A stretch of DNA of 9,923 bases from positions 1 to 9,923 of the forward strand of contig CAZZLW010000027.1 of assembly GCA_964654605.1 (NCBI GenBank), in the 5' to 3' direction. This document shows, in pieces, positions 1 through 6,323 of the stretch (positions are counted from its first letter, which is position 1; each line of letters begins with the position of its first letter). This DNA is from Raineya sp964654605 (GTDB lineage Bacteria; Bacteroidota; Bacteroidia; Cytophagales; Thermonemataceae). A model generated the notes under the pieces. The model made no database searches. It was not told the origin of the DNA and saw only the letters and a program-made list of their open reading frames with translations. Made by a program: the position numbers and the translations under genes.

Positions 1-147
1 GGACGATACATCGGCAAAATGCAATGGTTTATGCCGTTTATTGGTTTTGATTACCGATACCGAAAAATGGGAATGGACGAACACGAAACAAACTTATTCG
101 GACAAAAGAATGAAAAAGATACACGCAGAGCTGTTAGTTTAACCTGA
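1..147 (+). pseudogene. 3' fragment of an interrupted gene, possibly the C-terminal outer-membrane domain of a multicopper-oxidase-type protein
   Basis: An open frame enters from the left edge (codon 1 at position 1) and stops at TGA 145-147, giving 48 residues. It contains GKMQWFMPFIGFDYRYRK and then NLFGQKNEKDTRRAVSLT. Alternating aromatic/charged residues (YRYRK, WFMPFIGFDY) look like beta-barrel strands. From memory, similar stretches occur near the C-terminus of Bacteroidota multicopper-oxidase/CopB-like proteins, which normally continue for several tens of residues with further strands. Here the frame ends abruptly where IS982-like sequence begins: the codon ACC at 142-144 and the TGA at 145-147 would belong to the element, not the gene. 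The stop is therefore probably supplied by the insertion, and the protein is truncated. The family assignment is recall-based and tentative; the fragment and its abrupt end are directly visible. Confidence 0.5.
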
Positions 148-148
148 G

Positions 149-1072
149 TTATGCGGCGATATCTTGGAAAAGTTCAATATTGGGGAGTAGATTTTTTTCT
201 TGAAACTCTCCAATACATGGCTTTTTATCTAAGAACTTGTAGGCAATGATTGCTGACCACAAGTTTACCATAAAATTTTTAGGACTTCTGTGTCTTGTAT
301 GTTCAATTTGACACTCGTTCTTGAGTACATCAATCACTGTTTCAATTAAGCCCCTTTTGTAGAGAAAATATTTTTCTTCTTGGCTCAACTTTTCAGGCTT
401 CATATTTTTGCGAACTTTGGTGATAAGTTTTACTTTTTTTTCTTGAAAATAAGTCTTCAGCTTAGTGATATAGCCTTTGTCTCCGTAAATATTTCCTTCC
501 AAGTCTGCTAATAACGCTGTGAGTACTTTTTCATTATTGTCGGCTTTATTGCCCGAAGTCAGTAAAATTCGCACAATTTCTCCTTTTTGATTACAAATTA
601 AATGTAATTTGAAACCAAAAAAGAAGCCCATACTGTTCTTACCCTTCTGGGCAAGCCCTTTGAATACTTTATGCACTTTGCTTCGCTTAATATGACAAAC
701 CTCTAAACTCGTGCTGTCTATGTAATTGGCTTTATCACACTTGCCTAAACAACAAAGGTTCAAGTAGGCATATAACTCCAAAGATAAAGAAGATTGCAAA
801 CTTACAAAATGTTCATAAGGGTAAAGTGTGCGAAAATAACTCCGAAAAAAAACTTTTATTGCCACATTGTAGTAGCTTTTGAAGTTCCTAAAACCTGATA
901 GATGAAAGTATATCAGAATACTCATCACTTCGCTTTTGTTCATTGCTCGTTTTGACCATTTATCCTCCCCCACAAGATATTTTTGTAGAGCAGGCGAAAA
1001 ATTTTTCAAAAAATCATCTACACTTACGAAAATTTCAACTAATTTTAGCGGCCTTAAAGGTAATTGACTCAT
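149..1072 (-). CDS. IS982-family transposase, DDE type
   Basis: The enzyme catalyses cut-and-paste style transposition of its own insertion sequence. The 307-residue length fits the family (about 290-310). The predicted catalytic triad of the RNase H-like fold is D119 in NYIDSTSLEVC, D198 in GNIYGDKGYI, and E244 in KRGLIETVIDVLKNE, with the family-typical FFFGFKLHLICN strand between the first and second Asp. An N-terminal helical region (about 1-110) with several basic residues is the likely DNA-binding part. The frame is uninterrupted and all three acidic residues are present, so it may be active. The ATG at 1070-1072 is preceded by a -7-like box at 1100-1107 on the same strand. The stop codon lies only 7 bp inside the presumed left terminus, so the terminal repeat overlaps the coding end. 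Confidence 0.93.
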   Translation of the reverse strand: MSQLPLRPLKLVEIFVSVDDFLKNFSPALQKYLVGEDKWSKRAMNKSEVMSILIYFHLSGFRNFKSYYNVAIKVFFRSYFRTLYPYEHFVSLQSSLSLELYAYLNLCCLGKCDKANYIDSTSLEVCHIKRSKVHKVFKGLAQKGKNSMGFFFGFKLHLICNQKGEIVRILLTSGNKADNNEKVLTALLADLEGNIYGDKGYITKLKTYFQEKKVKLITKVRKNMKPEKLSQEEKYFLYKRGLIETVIDVLKNECQIEHTRHRSPKNFMVNLWSAIIAYKFLDKKPCIGEFQEKNLLPNIELFQDIAA

Positions 1073-1099
1073 ATGATTAAATATTTAAAAAGTACAACC

Positions 1100-1107
1100 C
1101 AAAGTTA
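1100..1107 (-). promoter_or_regulatory. Candidate -7 promoter element for the transposase gene
   Basis: Read on the minus strand the bases are TAACTTTG, an exact match to the Bacteroidota -7 consensus TAnnTTTG, 27 bp upstream of the transposase ATG. No clear TTG -33 box lies 17-23 bp further upstream (TTA is there instead), so the call rests on one element and position. Confidence 0.4.
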
Positions 1108-1248
1108 ATCATTTTTTCAATTCCCCTAAGTTTTTTTATTTAATTCCCTTGAAAACAATAAGTTAGACTTATAATTCACGTGTAAGCATAATATTTTTCG
1201 GCGAAGTGTCTAAAATACTCGGTGAAAAGATTTTTTATTTATACGAAC

Positions 1249-1275
1249 TGCAAGCATTAGCTTGCATAATTTTTT
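1249..1275 (+). terminator. Rho-independent terminator-like hairpin upstream of ald
   Basis: A perfect 7-bp stem, TGCAAGC / GCTTGCA, with a 4-nt ATTA loop (1249-1266) is followed by TAATTTTTT (1267-1274). It faces the plus strand and no such T-run follows on the minus strand. It has no intact plus-strand gene directly upstream, so it may be the surviving terminator of the gene interrupted at position 141, and it would shield ald from read-through out of the IS. Confidence 0.55.
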
Positions 1276-1306
1276 CAAGAAAAGTACAACTCAAACTAAA
1301 AAAACT

Positions 1307-1314
1307 TATATTTG
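1307..1314 (+). promoter_or_regulatory. Candidate -7 promoter element of ald
   Basis: TATATTTG matches TAnnTTTG exactly and lies 27 bp before the ald ATG, giving an expected leader of about 20 nt. There is no TTG at the usual -33 distance, so this is position plus one box only. Confidence 0.45.
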
Positions 1315-1341
1315 AGCCTTGAACCAAAATTTTAATTTTCT

Positions 1342-2457
1342 ATGCTAATAGGAGTACCCAAAGAAATCAAAGCGAATGAAAATCGTGTGGCGGTTACACC
1401 TGCGGGGGTAGCCGAGTTTCGCAAACGCAATCATGAAGTATATGTACAAGCCTCGGCAGGCGAGGGCAGTGGCTTTTCTGATGAAGAGTATCGCAATGCA
1501 GGTGCTACGATTTTGCCTACCATAGAAGAAGTGTATGCCAAGGCAGAAATGATTATCAAAGTAAAAGAGCCTATTGAGCAAGAATATGGCTTAATCAAAC
1601 CGCATCATTTGGTTTTTACTTATTTTCATTTTGCTTCTTCCGAAACGCTCACGCGTGCAATGATTGAGAGCAAATCTGTTTGTTTGGCTTACGAAACCGT
1701 AGAAAAAGCTGATAGAAGTTTGCCATTGCTGATACCAATGTCGGAAGTTGCAGGTAGAATGGCGATTCAGCAAGGGGCAAAATATTTAGAAAAGCAATTC
1801 AAAGGTCGTGGGGTATTGCTTGGAGGGGTACCAGGTGTAAAACCTGCCAATGTACTTATTTTAGGAGGTGGTGTTGTAGGAACACACGCCGCATTTATGG
1901 CGGCAGGTTTGGGGGCTCACGTAACCATTATGGATATTAGTTTGCCTCGTTTGCGTTATCTTGCCGAAATTATGCCTCGTAATGTGCAAACCGTGATGTC
2001 TAACGAATACAATATTCGTGAAGCTATCAAGGTTTCTGATTTGATTGTAGGAGCAGTGCTTATACCTGGTGCCAAAGCCCCTCATCTCATAACCCGTGAT
2101 ATGCTCAAACTAATGCGTCCGGGAACGGTGCTGGTTGATGTAGCCGTAGACCAAGGTGGCTGTATTGAAACCTGCAAACCTACTACTCACGAAAATCCTA
2201 CTTATATCATTGATGATGTAATTCACTATTGTGTGGCTAATATGCCTGGGGCAGTACCTTATACTTCTACGGTAGCTCTTACCAATGCTACACTTCCTTA
2301 TGCTATTCAGCTTGCTGATAAGGGGTGGAAAGAGGCTTGCAGAAATAGCAACGAACTAAAACTTGGCTTAAATGTTATCAAAGGCGATGTAGTGTATAAA
2401 GGTGTTGCTGATGCCTTTAATTTGCCTCTGGTTGATGTCAATAAGCATTTGGAGTAA
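1342..2457 (+). CDS. ald: Alanine dehydrogenase (NAD-dependent)
   Basis: It catalyses reversible oxidative deamination of L-alanine to pyruvate and ammonium with NAD+, in the cytoplasm, typically linking alanine use to carbon and nitrogen metabolism. The 371-residue length is the family norm. Key residues fall at the canonical positions: R15 in ENRVAVTP and K75 in IKVKEP (substrate binding), H96 in YFHFAS (catalytic), and D270 in VDVAVDQGGC. The Rossmann NAD-binding motif GGGVVGTHAAFMAAGLGAHV begins at residue 175 and ends near the acidic D198. The N-terminal MLIGVPKEIKANE is the typical AlaDH/PNT start, confirming the ATG. Unlike PntA it has no transhydrogenase membrane segment. It is monocistronic: a hairpin terminator precedes its promoter and another follows it. 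Confidence 0.97.
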   Translation: MLIGVPKEIKANENRVAVTPAGVAEFRKRNHEVYVQASAGEGSGFSDEEYRNAGATILPTIEEVYAKAEMIIKVKEPIEQEYGLIKPHHLVFTYFHFASSETLTRAMIESKSVCLAYETVEKADRSLPLLIPMSEVAGRMAIQQGAKYLEKQFKGRGVLLGGVPGVKPANVLILGGGVVGTHAAFMAAGLGAHVTIMDISLPRLRYLAEIMPRNVQTVMSNEYNIREAIKVSDLIVGAVLIPGAKAPHLITRDMLKLMRPGTVLVDVAVDQGGCIETCKPTTHENPTYIIDDVIHYCVANMPGAVPYTSTVALTNATLPYAIQLADKGWKEACRNSNELKLGLNVIKGDVVYKGVADAFNLPLVDVNKHLE

Positions 2458-2484
2458 ACCTAATACAAAAAATAGGTTTCAAAA

Positions 2485-2524
2485 AAAGCCACGAAAAAAA
2501 TATTTCATTCGTGGCTTTATTTTT
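2485..2524 (+). terminator. Rho-independent terminator of ald
   Basis: An 11-bp perfect stem, AAAGCCACGAA (2485-2495) and TTCGTGGCTTT (2508-2518), with a 12-nt A/T-rich loop, is followed by ATTTTT. It starts 27 bp after the ald stop. A-runs on the 5' side would also give some activity on the opposite strand. Confidence 0.88.
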
Positions 2525-2549
2525 GGGTATTGGAAAAAACATAAATTTG
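2523..2549 (+). promoter_or_regulatory. Candidate promoter of the isoprenyl synthase operon
   Basis: TTG at 2523-2525 and TAAATTTG at 2542-2549 match the Bacteroidota -33 (TTG) and -7 (TAnnTTTG) elements with a 16-bp spacer, slightly below the usual range. The start codon is at 2569, so the leader would be only about 10-15 nt. The -33 box lies in the T-tract of the ald terminator. Confidence 0.55.
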
Positions 2550-2568
2550 TACTAATGTTTGAAAAATT

Positions 2569-3543
2569 ATGAACTTAAAACCCTATCTGCAAGTTGTTGA
2601 GGATTATTTAGAAAAATATACTTATGGCACTAGCCCTACCGAACTTTATGAGCCTATCGGTTATATGATGAGTTTGGGAGGAAAGCGTTTGCGTCCTTTA
2701 TTGGTGCTTTTGGGTTATGAAATTTTCAATGAAAATTGGCAAAAGGCTATTCCTGCTTCGGTGGCAGTAGAGGTGTTTCATAATTTTACCTTAATGCACG
2801 ATGATATAATGGATAAAGCCCCACTCCGACGCAATCACGCCACAGTACATACCAAATGGAATGAAAATATAGCTATTCTCTCGGGAGATGTAATGCTCGT
2901 GAAGGCTTATGAAATTTTGCTTCAAGGCGTTGAGGATAAGTTTTTGCGTTCTGCAACGCAAAAATTCAGTCGTTGTGCTACGTGGGTTTGCGAAGGGCAA
3001 CAATGGGATATGAATTTTGAAACACAAAATCAAGTTACTATTCCTGAATACTTGGAAATGATACGCCTCAAAACGGCTGTACTTTTAGGTTTTTCCTTGG
3101 AACTCGGGGCTATGCTCGCAGGAGCTAATGAAACAGAACAAGAAAAACTTCGCCTTATCGGTGAAAATATGGGAATAGGCTTTCAGCTCAAAGACGATTT
3201 GCTTGATGTGTATGGAAGTCCTGAAAAGTTTGGTAAGCAAGTAGGGGGTGATATTATTGCCAATAAAAAAACTTATTTGCTTATAGAGGCTTTACGAACT
3301 GCTGAAAATCAAATCAAAGATGAACTTTTGTATTGGCTTTCCTTGAAAGAATTTAGCCCACAAGAAAAAATAAAAGCTGTTACAGAAATATACAATTTGC
3401 TGGGCATAAAAGAAAAAACAGAAAAACTGATAGATAGTTTTTTCCAAAAGGCTTTTGATAGTCTTGCTGAAATGCAAGTCTCGGAAGGTGCAAAAGAAAA
3501 ATTAAGAAACTTTATGACTTGGCTCATTGAACGAGAAAACTAA
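2569..3543 (+). CDS. Polyprenyl (isoprenyl) diphosphate synthase, probable geranylgeranyl-type
   Basis: It condenses isopentenyl diphosphate onto allylic diphosphates to make linear prenyl diphosphates for quinones, carotenoids or cell-envelope carriers; cytoplasmic, Mg-dependent. Both aspartate-rich motifs are intact: the first is DDIMD at residues 78-82 followed by PLRR, and the second is DDLLD at 209-213. Also visible are GGKRLRP at 37-43 and the KT pair at 168-169. The 324-residue length is normal. The first motif is the short DDxxD form without the two-residue insertion of bacterial farnesyl synthases such as IspA, and F73 sits five residues before it. By the known chain-length rules this suggests a C20 product, but that is an inference. 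It has its own promoter candidate and is followed after 32 bp by the phosphorylase, so the two are probably co-transcribed. Confidence 0.9.
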   Translation: MNLKPYLQVVEDYLEKYTYGTSPTELYEPIGYMMSLGGKRLRPLLVLLGYEIFNENWQKAIPASVAVEVFHNFTLMHDDIMDKAPLRRNHATVHTKWNENIAILSGDVMLVKAYEILLQGVEDKFLRSATQKFSRCATWVCEGQQWDMNFETQNQVTIPEYLEMIRLKTAVLLGFSLELGAMLAGANETEQEKLRLIGENMGIGFQLKDDLLDVYGSPEKFGKQVGGDIIANKKTYLLIEALRTAENQIKDELLYWLSLKEFSPQEKIKAVTEIYNLLGIKEKTEKLIDSFFQKAFDSLAEMQVSEGAKEKLRNFMTWLIEREN

Positions 3544-3575
3544 TATTCAGATATTGCATAGCGAAATTTATACCT

Positions 3576-4442
3576 ATGATTACGATTCCTGCTTCCGAAC
3601 TTATTATCAATAAAGATGGTAGTATTTACCACCTGAATTTGAAACCCGAAAATATTGCTGAAATTATTTTTGTTGTAGGCGACCCCAATCGTGTGCATAA
3701 AATCAGTAAATATTTTGATAAAGTAGAATTTGAAATGAACAAGCGTGAATTTATCACGCATACAGGCTTGTACAAGGGGAAAAGAATTACGGCTATTTCA
3801 TCGGGAATGGGAACGGATAATGTTGAAATTTTACTTACAGAACTTGATGCCCTTGTCAATATTGATTTGAAAAAACGACAACCCAAATCTGAACATACTA
3901 CACTGAAAATTATCAGAATTGGTACATCAGGGGCATTGCAGGCGGCAATAGGTTTGGATAGTTTTGTGGCTTCTTCTTATGGTTTGGGCATAGATACTTT
4001 GATGTCTTTCTACAATTTGGAGCAAACCGATTTTGAAAAAAATTTCAGCCTCAACCTGCAAAAAAACTTGCAATTGCCTTTTACGCCTTATTGTGTGAGT
4101 GCTTCGGAAAAACTCTTGCGAACGTTTGCCTTTGATATGATAAAAGGCGTAACGATAACAGCACCGGGCTTTTACGCTCCACAAGGTAGAAAGGTGCGTT
4201 TGCCCATCCGCTATCCGTATTTAGTTGATGCTTTAAGCTATTTCCATTACCAAGACACTTGGATAACTAATTTTGAAATGGAAACAGCGGGTTATTATGC
4301 AATGGCTCGTTTGCTGGGACACGAAATGCTTTCGCTCAATGCGATTGTTGCCAATCGTATTACCCAAGAGTTTTCTAAAAATGCTGAAAAAACCATTGAT
4401 GAACTTATTCGTTTGGCATTGGAAAGAGTAGAAAAACTTTAA
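3576..4442 (+). CDS. Nucleoside phosphorylase, uridine phosphorylase-like (PNP/UDP family 1)
   Basis: The predicted reaction is phosphorolysis of a nucleoside to the free base plus (deoxy)ribose-1-phosphate, in nucleoside salvage. Family marks in order: VVGDPNRV at 33-40 (phosphate-binding GDPxR), ISSGMGTDNVEILLTEL near residue 75-95 (the SxGxG...E segment), RIGTSGAL near 113-120, and NFEMETAGYYAMARLLGH near residue 232-250, matching the EMExA ribose-binding motif. The 288-residue length is somewhat above that of E. coli Udp (about 253), with the extra at the N-terminus and the middle. The base preference cannot be fixed from sequence alone; uridine is a guess from overall resemblance. It lies 32 bp after the isoprenyl synthase gene with no terminator between, so it is likely the second gene of that operon, although there is no metabolic link. 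Confidence 0.88.
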   Translation: MITIPASELIINKDGSIYHLNLKPENIAEIIFVVGDPNRVHKISKYFDKVEFEMNKREFITHTGLYKGKRITAISSGMGTDNVEILLTELDALVNIDLKKRQPKSEHTTLKIIRIGTSGALQAAIGLDSFVASSYGLGIDTLMSFYNLEQTDFEKNFSLNLQKNLQLPFTPYCVSASEKLLRTFAFDMIKGVTITAPGFYAPQGRKVRLPIRYPYLVDALSYFHYQDTWITNFEMETAGYYAMARLLGHEMLSLNAIVANRITQEFSKNAEKTIDELIRLALERVEKL

Positions 4443-4514
4443 TTGGCAGTGTTTTATGAGTGTTTGTTGAACTTTTTGCCATAAAAAAAAGTTTGTATAA
4501 GAAATCTTTGTTTT

Positions 4515-4865
4515 ATGCGAAAGGAAACCATTACACTGAACATTACGCTTGATGAAAACAATGTTTGCGAGAAAATTCATTGGGATGCCACTCAAAAGCC
4601 TGAACCCGGTTTAGAGCAAGCCAAAGCTATTTCGCTTGCCATTTGGGACGGCTGGGGCAAAGGTACGCTCAAAATAGACCTTTGGACAAAAGAAATGGAA
4701 GTAATGGAAATGAAACGCTTTTGCATAGAAACAATTTCAGGACTTGCCGATACCATTCGTATCGCCACAGGCGATGAAGTAATGGCTATGGAAATGGAAA
4801 ATATTTGCAAACGTATGCAAGACCGCCTCGAAGCCGAAGTAAAACAAATGCAACAAATTGGGTAA
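4515..4865 (+). CDS. gldC: Gliding motility protein GldC
   Basis: GldC is a small protein required for full-efficiency gliding in Flavobacterium johnsoniae; its biochemical role is not established. This 116-residue homologue shows the family pattern: an N-terminal beta strand ending in LDENNV, then W23-containing KIHWDA, then AKAISLAIWDGWGKGTLKIDLWTKEM, then an acidic methionine-rich helix and DTIRIATGDEVMAMEM. No signal peptide or membrane segment is evident, so it is probably cytoplasmic. In F. johnsoniae gldC sits beside gldB, but no gldB is present in this window: upstream is a phosphorylase gene and downstream a convergent DHHW gene 3 bp away. Its terminator lies inside the antisense coding sequence. 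A homologue alone does not prove gliding, since non-gliding Bacteroidota also keep gld genes. Confidence 0.9.
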   Translation: MRKETITLNITLDENNVCEKIHWDATQKPEPGLEQAKAISLAIWDGWGKGTLKIDLWTKEMEVMEMKRFCIETISGLADTIRIATGDEVMAMEMENICKRMQDRLEAEVKQMQQIG

Positions 4866-4868
4866 TTA

Positions 4869-6236
4869 TTATTCAAAAATAGCTTTTTGCACCTCCGAAA
4901 CACTATCTTTCGGGGTTTGTTTTTTATGAGCAGGTTTTGTAGAGCCACTCCCTTTGAATTCGGTGAGTAGTTGTTTGATACGCTGTAAATCGGGAATGGT
5001 ATTTGCCGAAAATGAATAGTGGAATAAGATGACATCGGTAATTTTATGCTCATCAATGATTTTGAGTAGGTTCTTGTTCCAATACCGATAATCTACTACC
5101 CAAACCTGCTCGTAATGTGAAACCAAATAAGGAGCGAAAGCATTTCCAAAAGAGTTTTTGATAATCATTGCTTTTCTGCCATTTTTGAGGTTTTTGTTAG
5201 TAATTTCTACCAAAGAAAAATCATCGCCGAAATATACACTATAAGCGGCTGGACCCTTGGCAAATTCTGCAAAAAGTAATGCTCCCATACGTTTTTCGGG
5301 GTTTTTCTTACCATTGCAAAAGGCAACGTATTCTACGGCGGGTTTGTAATACACTACCGAATCAATGTTTTCTTTGAGGCGTTTGTCGCGAGTAAGCCAA
5401 TACAATGAACCTAAAAAGCCATTGATAGCTTTTCGTTCCATTTTTTCTAAGGGTACAGGCTCAAAACCTGCTTTCTTACAAAATTCTACGTAGGCGTAAT
5501 ATGCTCCCAGTCCTGTCCAGTGGTGGTCGGTATTGAAGTAGATGTATTCGTTTTTATGCTTGTAAAGTGTGCTTACCACATCAACACTTTTGATAGTTTC
5601 ATCAAGTTGGCTGTAGCAATATTCTATATTCTTTTTTTCGGAGCTGTGTCGGTATTTATGAGGCAAATAAAATTCTTGATGTGTAGGAACGATTATCAGA
5701 TAGACCTGGGCTTTTTTTTGGAGAGTTTTTTGATAAAAATTTGCTATTTCTGCACAATACTTGGCAGAGGCTTCCGTACCGCCAAAGAGTTGTATAGCCA
5801 TTGCGTTGTAAATCATTACCCCTTTTACAGGTGATTTTTCAGCATCTCCTTCTATAATTTCATTTTCAGGATTTGTGATTTTGGGGTTTGGGGTTGTAGA
5901 GCTATCGAGGGGGAGCATTTCGGCATTGGTAACCACTTCTTGTTTGTAGAAGCCGATATCTTCATTTTTCCAACCTCGCCAGCTCGCCAAAGTGAAATTG
6001 GTTTGTACAAAACCCTCTCGGAAAGGAAAATTATCGGCTACGTACAAATCTAAGCTATCCATAAAAGTTCCTTTCCAAAAAGATTTCCACGAAAATTGGG
6101 GAATAGGGGTGAGTCGGCGTTTTTCGTACTCTGAAACTTCTTGCTTGGGAAGCAAAGCGAAAAGCACCCCAAAACTCATTAGAAGCCCTACAAAGAGAAA
6201 TGTACTGACACGTAAAAGCCAAATTTTGGATTGCAT
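4869..6236 (-). CDS. DHHW family protein (AlgX/AlgJ-like SGNH-fold), membrane-anchored
   Basis: The frame is open up to a TTG at 6278, but the first ATG at 6234-6236 is the better start (455 aa). It puts a basic tip MQSKIWLLR directly before a single hydrophobic helix (about residues 9-29), a typical signal anchor. The rest is then extracytoplasmic. The family signature is clear: DNFPFREGF at about 68-76, TDHHWTGLGAYYAY with D237-H238-H239-W240, and IIKNSFGNAFAP with S362 as the presumed nucleophile. Alginate AlgJ/AlgX relatives use such Asp-His and Ser residues for polysaccharide O-acetylation. Gram-positive and Bacteroidota DHHW proteins usually accompany an MBOAT O-acyltransferase, which is not in this window. 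A substrate cannot be named. It lies 79 bp downstream of the FtsX-type gene on the same strand and is probably co-transcribed with it. The C-terminal tail is Lys/Ser/Thr-rich. Confidence 0.82.
   Translation of the reverse strand: MQSKIWLLRVSTFLFVGLLMSFGVLFALLPKQEVSEYEKRRLTPIPQFSWKSFWKGTFMDSLDLYVADNFPFREGFVQTNFTLASWRGWKNEDIGFYKQEVVTNAEMLPLDSSTTPNPKITNPENEIIEGDAEKSPVKGVMIYNAMAIQLFGGTEASAKYCAEIANFYQKTLQKKAQVYLIIVPTHQEFYLPHKYRHSSEKKNIEYCYSQLDETIKSVDVVSTLYKHKNEYIYFNTDHHWTGLGAYYAYVEFCKKAGFEPVPLEKMERKAINGFLGSLYWLTRDKRLKENIDSVVYYKPAVEYVAFCNGKKNPEKRMGALLFAEFAKGPAAYSVYFGDDFSLVEITNKNLKNGRKAMIIKNSFGNAFAPYLVSHYEQVWVVDYRYWNKNLLKIIDEHKITDVILFHYSFSANTIPDLQRIKQLLTEFKGSGSTKPAHKKQTPKDSVSEVQKAIFE
4893..4925 (+). 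terminator. gldC terminator embedded antisense in the DHHW gene
   Basis: Stem CTCCGAAA (4893-4900) pairs with TTTCGGGG (4908-4915) with one G-U pair and a 7-nt loop, followed by TTTGTTTTTT (4916-4925). It faces the plus strand and lies 28 bp after the gldC stop, wholly inside the last codons of the minus-strand DHHW gene. The minus strand lacks a T-run after the stem. Confidence 0.75.
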
Positions 6237-6299
6237 AAGGTTATATTGAAAATGTTTTAGGGTATAAAGAAAGCCCAAAGACTTCCACGCTTATTCACT

Positions 6300-6323
6300 A
6301 CTCAATACTCAATACTCAATACT
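6300..6323. repeat. Heptanucleotide tandem repeat (ACTCAAT)3
   Basis: Three exact units of ACTCAAT (6300-6306, 6307-6313, 6314-6320) plus ACT, between the permease and DHHW genes. On the minus strand the permease stop TGA (6318-6316) lies in the first unit reached, so the rest of the array is in the intergenic spacer. Short arrays of this kind can vary in copy number by slippage; here such changes would leave the stop codon intact and only alter spacing. Confidence 0.85.

Larger units (their letters stand above)
142..1223 (-). mobile_element. IS982-family insertion sequence (right boundary uncertain)
   Basis: The element is defined by an intact IS982-type DDE transposase and a host gene cut at its left edge. 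The left end reads ACCTGAGTTATGCGG from 142, beginning with ACC as many IS982 ends do, and the transposase stop codon lies inside it. The opposite end is less clear. The best candidate is the ...ACTCGGT at 1217-1223, whose reverse complement begins ACCGAGTATTTTAG and resembles the left end over its first bases with one base missing (ACC-GAGT). It would enclose the transposase promoter box at 1100-1107 and give an element of about 1.08 kb, normal for the family. I cannot find a target-site duplication. A shorter alternative ends near 1107. Confidence 0.45.
1108..1341. other. AT-rich non-coding junction between the IS and ald
   Basis: No credible coding frame is visible here. The stretch contains the candidate IS end at 1223, an imperfect inverted repeat around 1195-1228 (TTTTCGGCGAAGT against ACTCGGTGAAAA), the hairpin terminator at 1249-1275, a second copy of AAAAGTACAACTCAAA at 1280-1295 related to one at 1088-1103, and the likely ald promoter. 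The missing 3' end of the interrupted gene is not found in any frame. Confidence 0.6.

Noticed and set aside
1224..1329. Plus-strand open frame (EKIFYLYELQALACIIFSRKV...) as the lost end of the interrupted gene
   Set aside because: It runs through a terminator hairpin and promoter region, is AT-driven in composition, and has no beta-barrel pattern.
4444..4481. Hairpin TGGCA...TGCCA after the phosphorylase gene as a terminator
   Set aside because: Only a 5-bp stem with a loop of nearly 30 nt, followed by A's rather than T's.
4503..4510. AATCTTTG just before gldC as a -7 promoter box
   Set aside because: It fails the first consensus base, no TTG lies at a proper distance (nearest spacer about 24 bp), and it would put the transcription start on the ATG itself.
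6237..6278. Longer DHHW protein starting at TTG 6278
   Set aside because: The extra 14 residues precede the basic tip and hydrophobic anchor and use a rare start codon; the ATG at 6236 gives a standard signal anchor.
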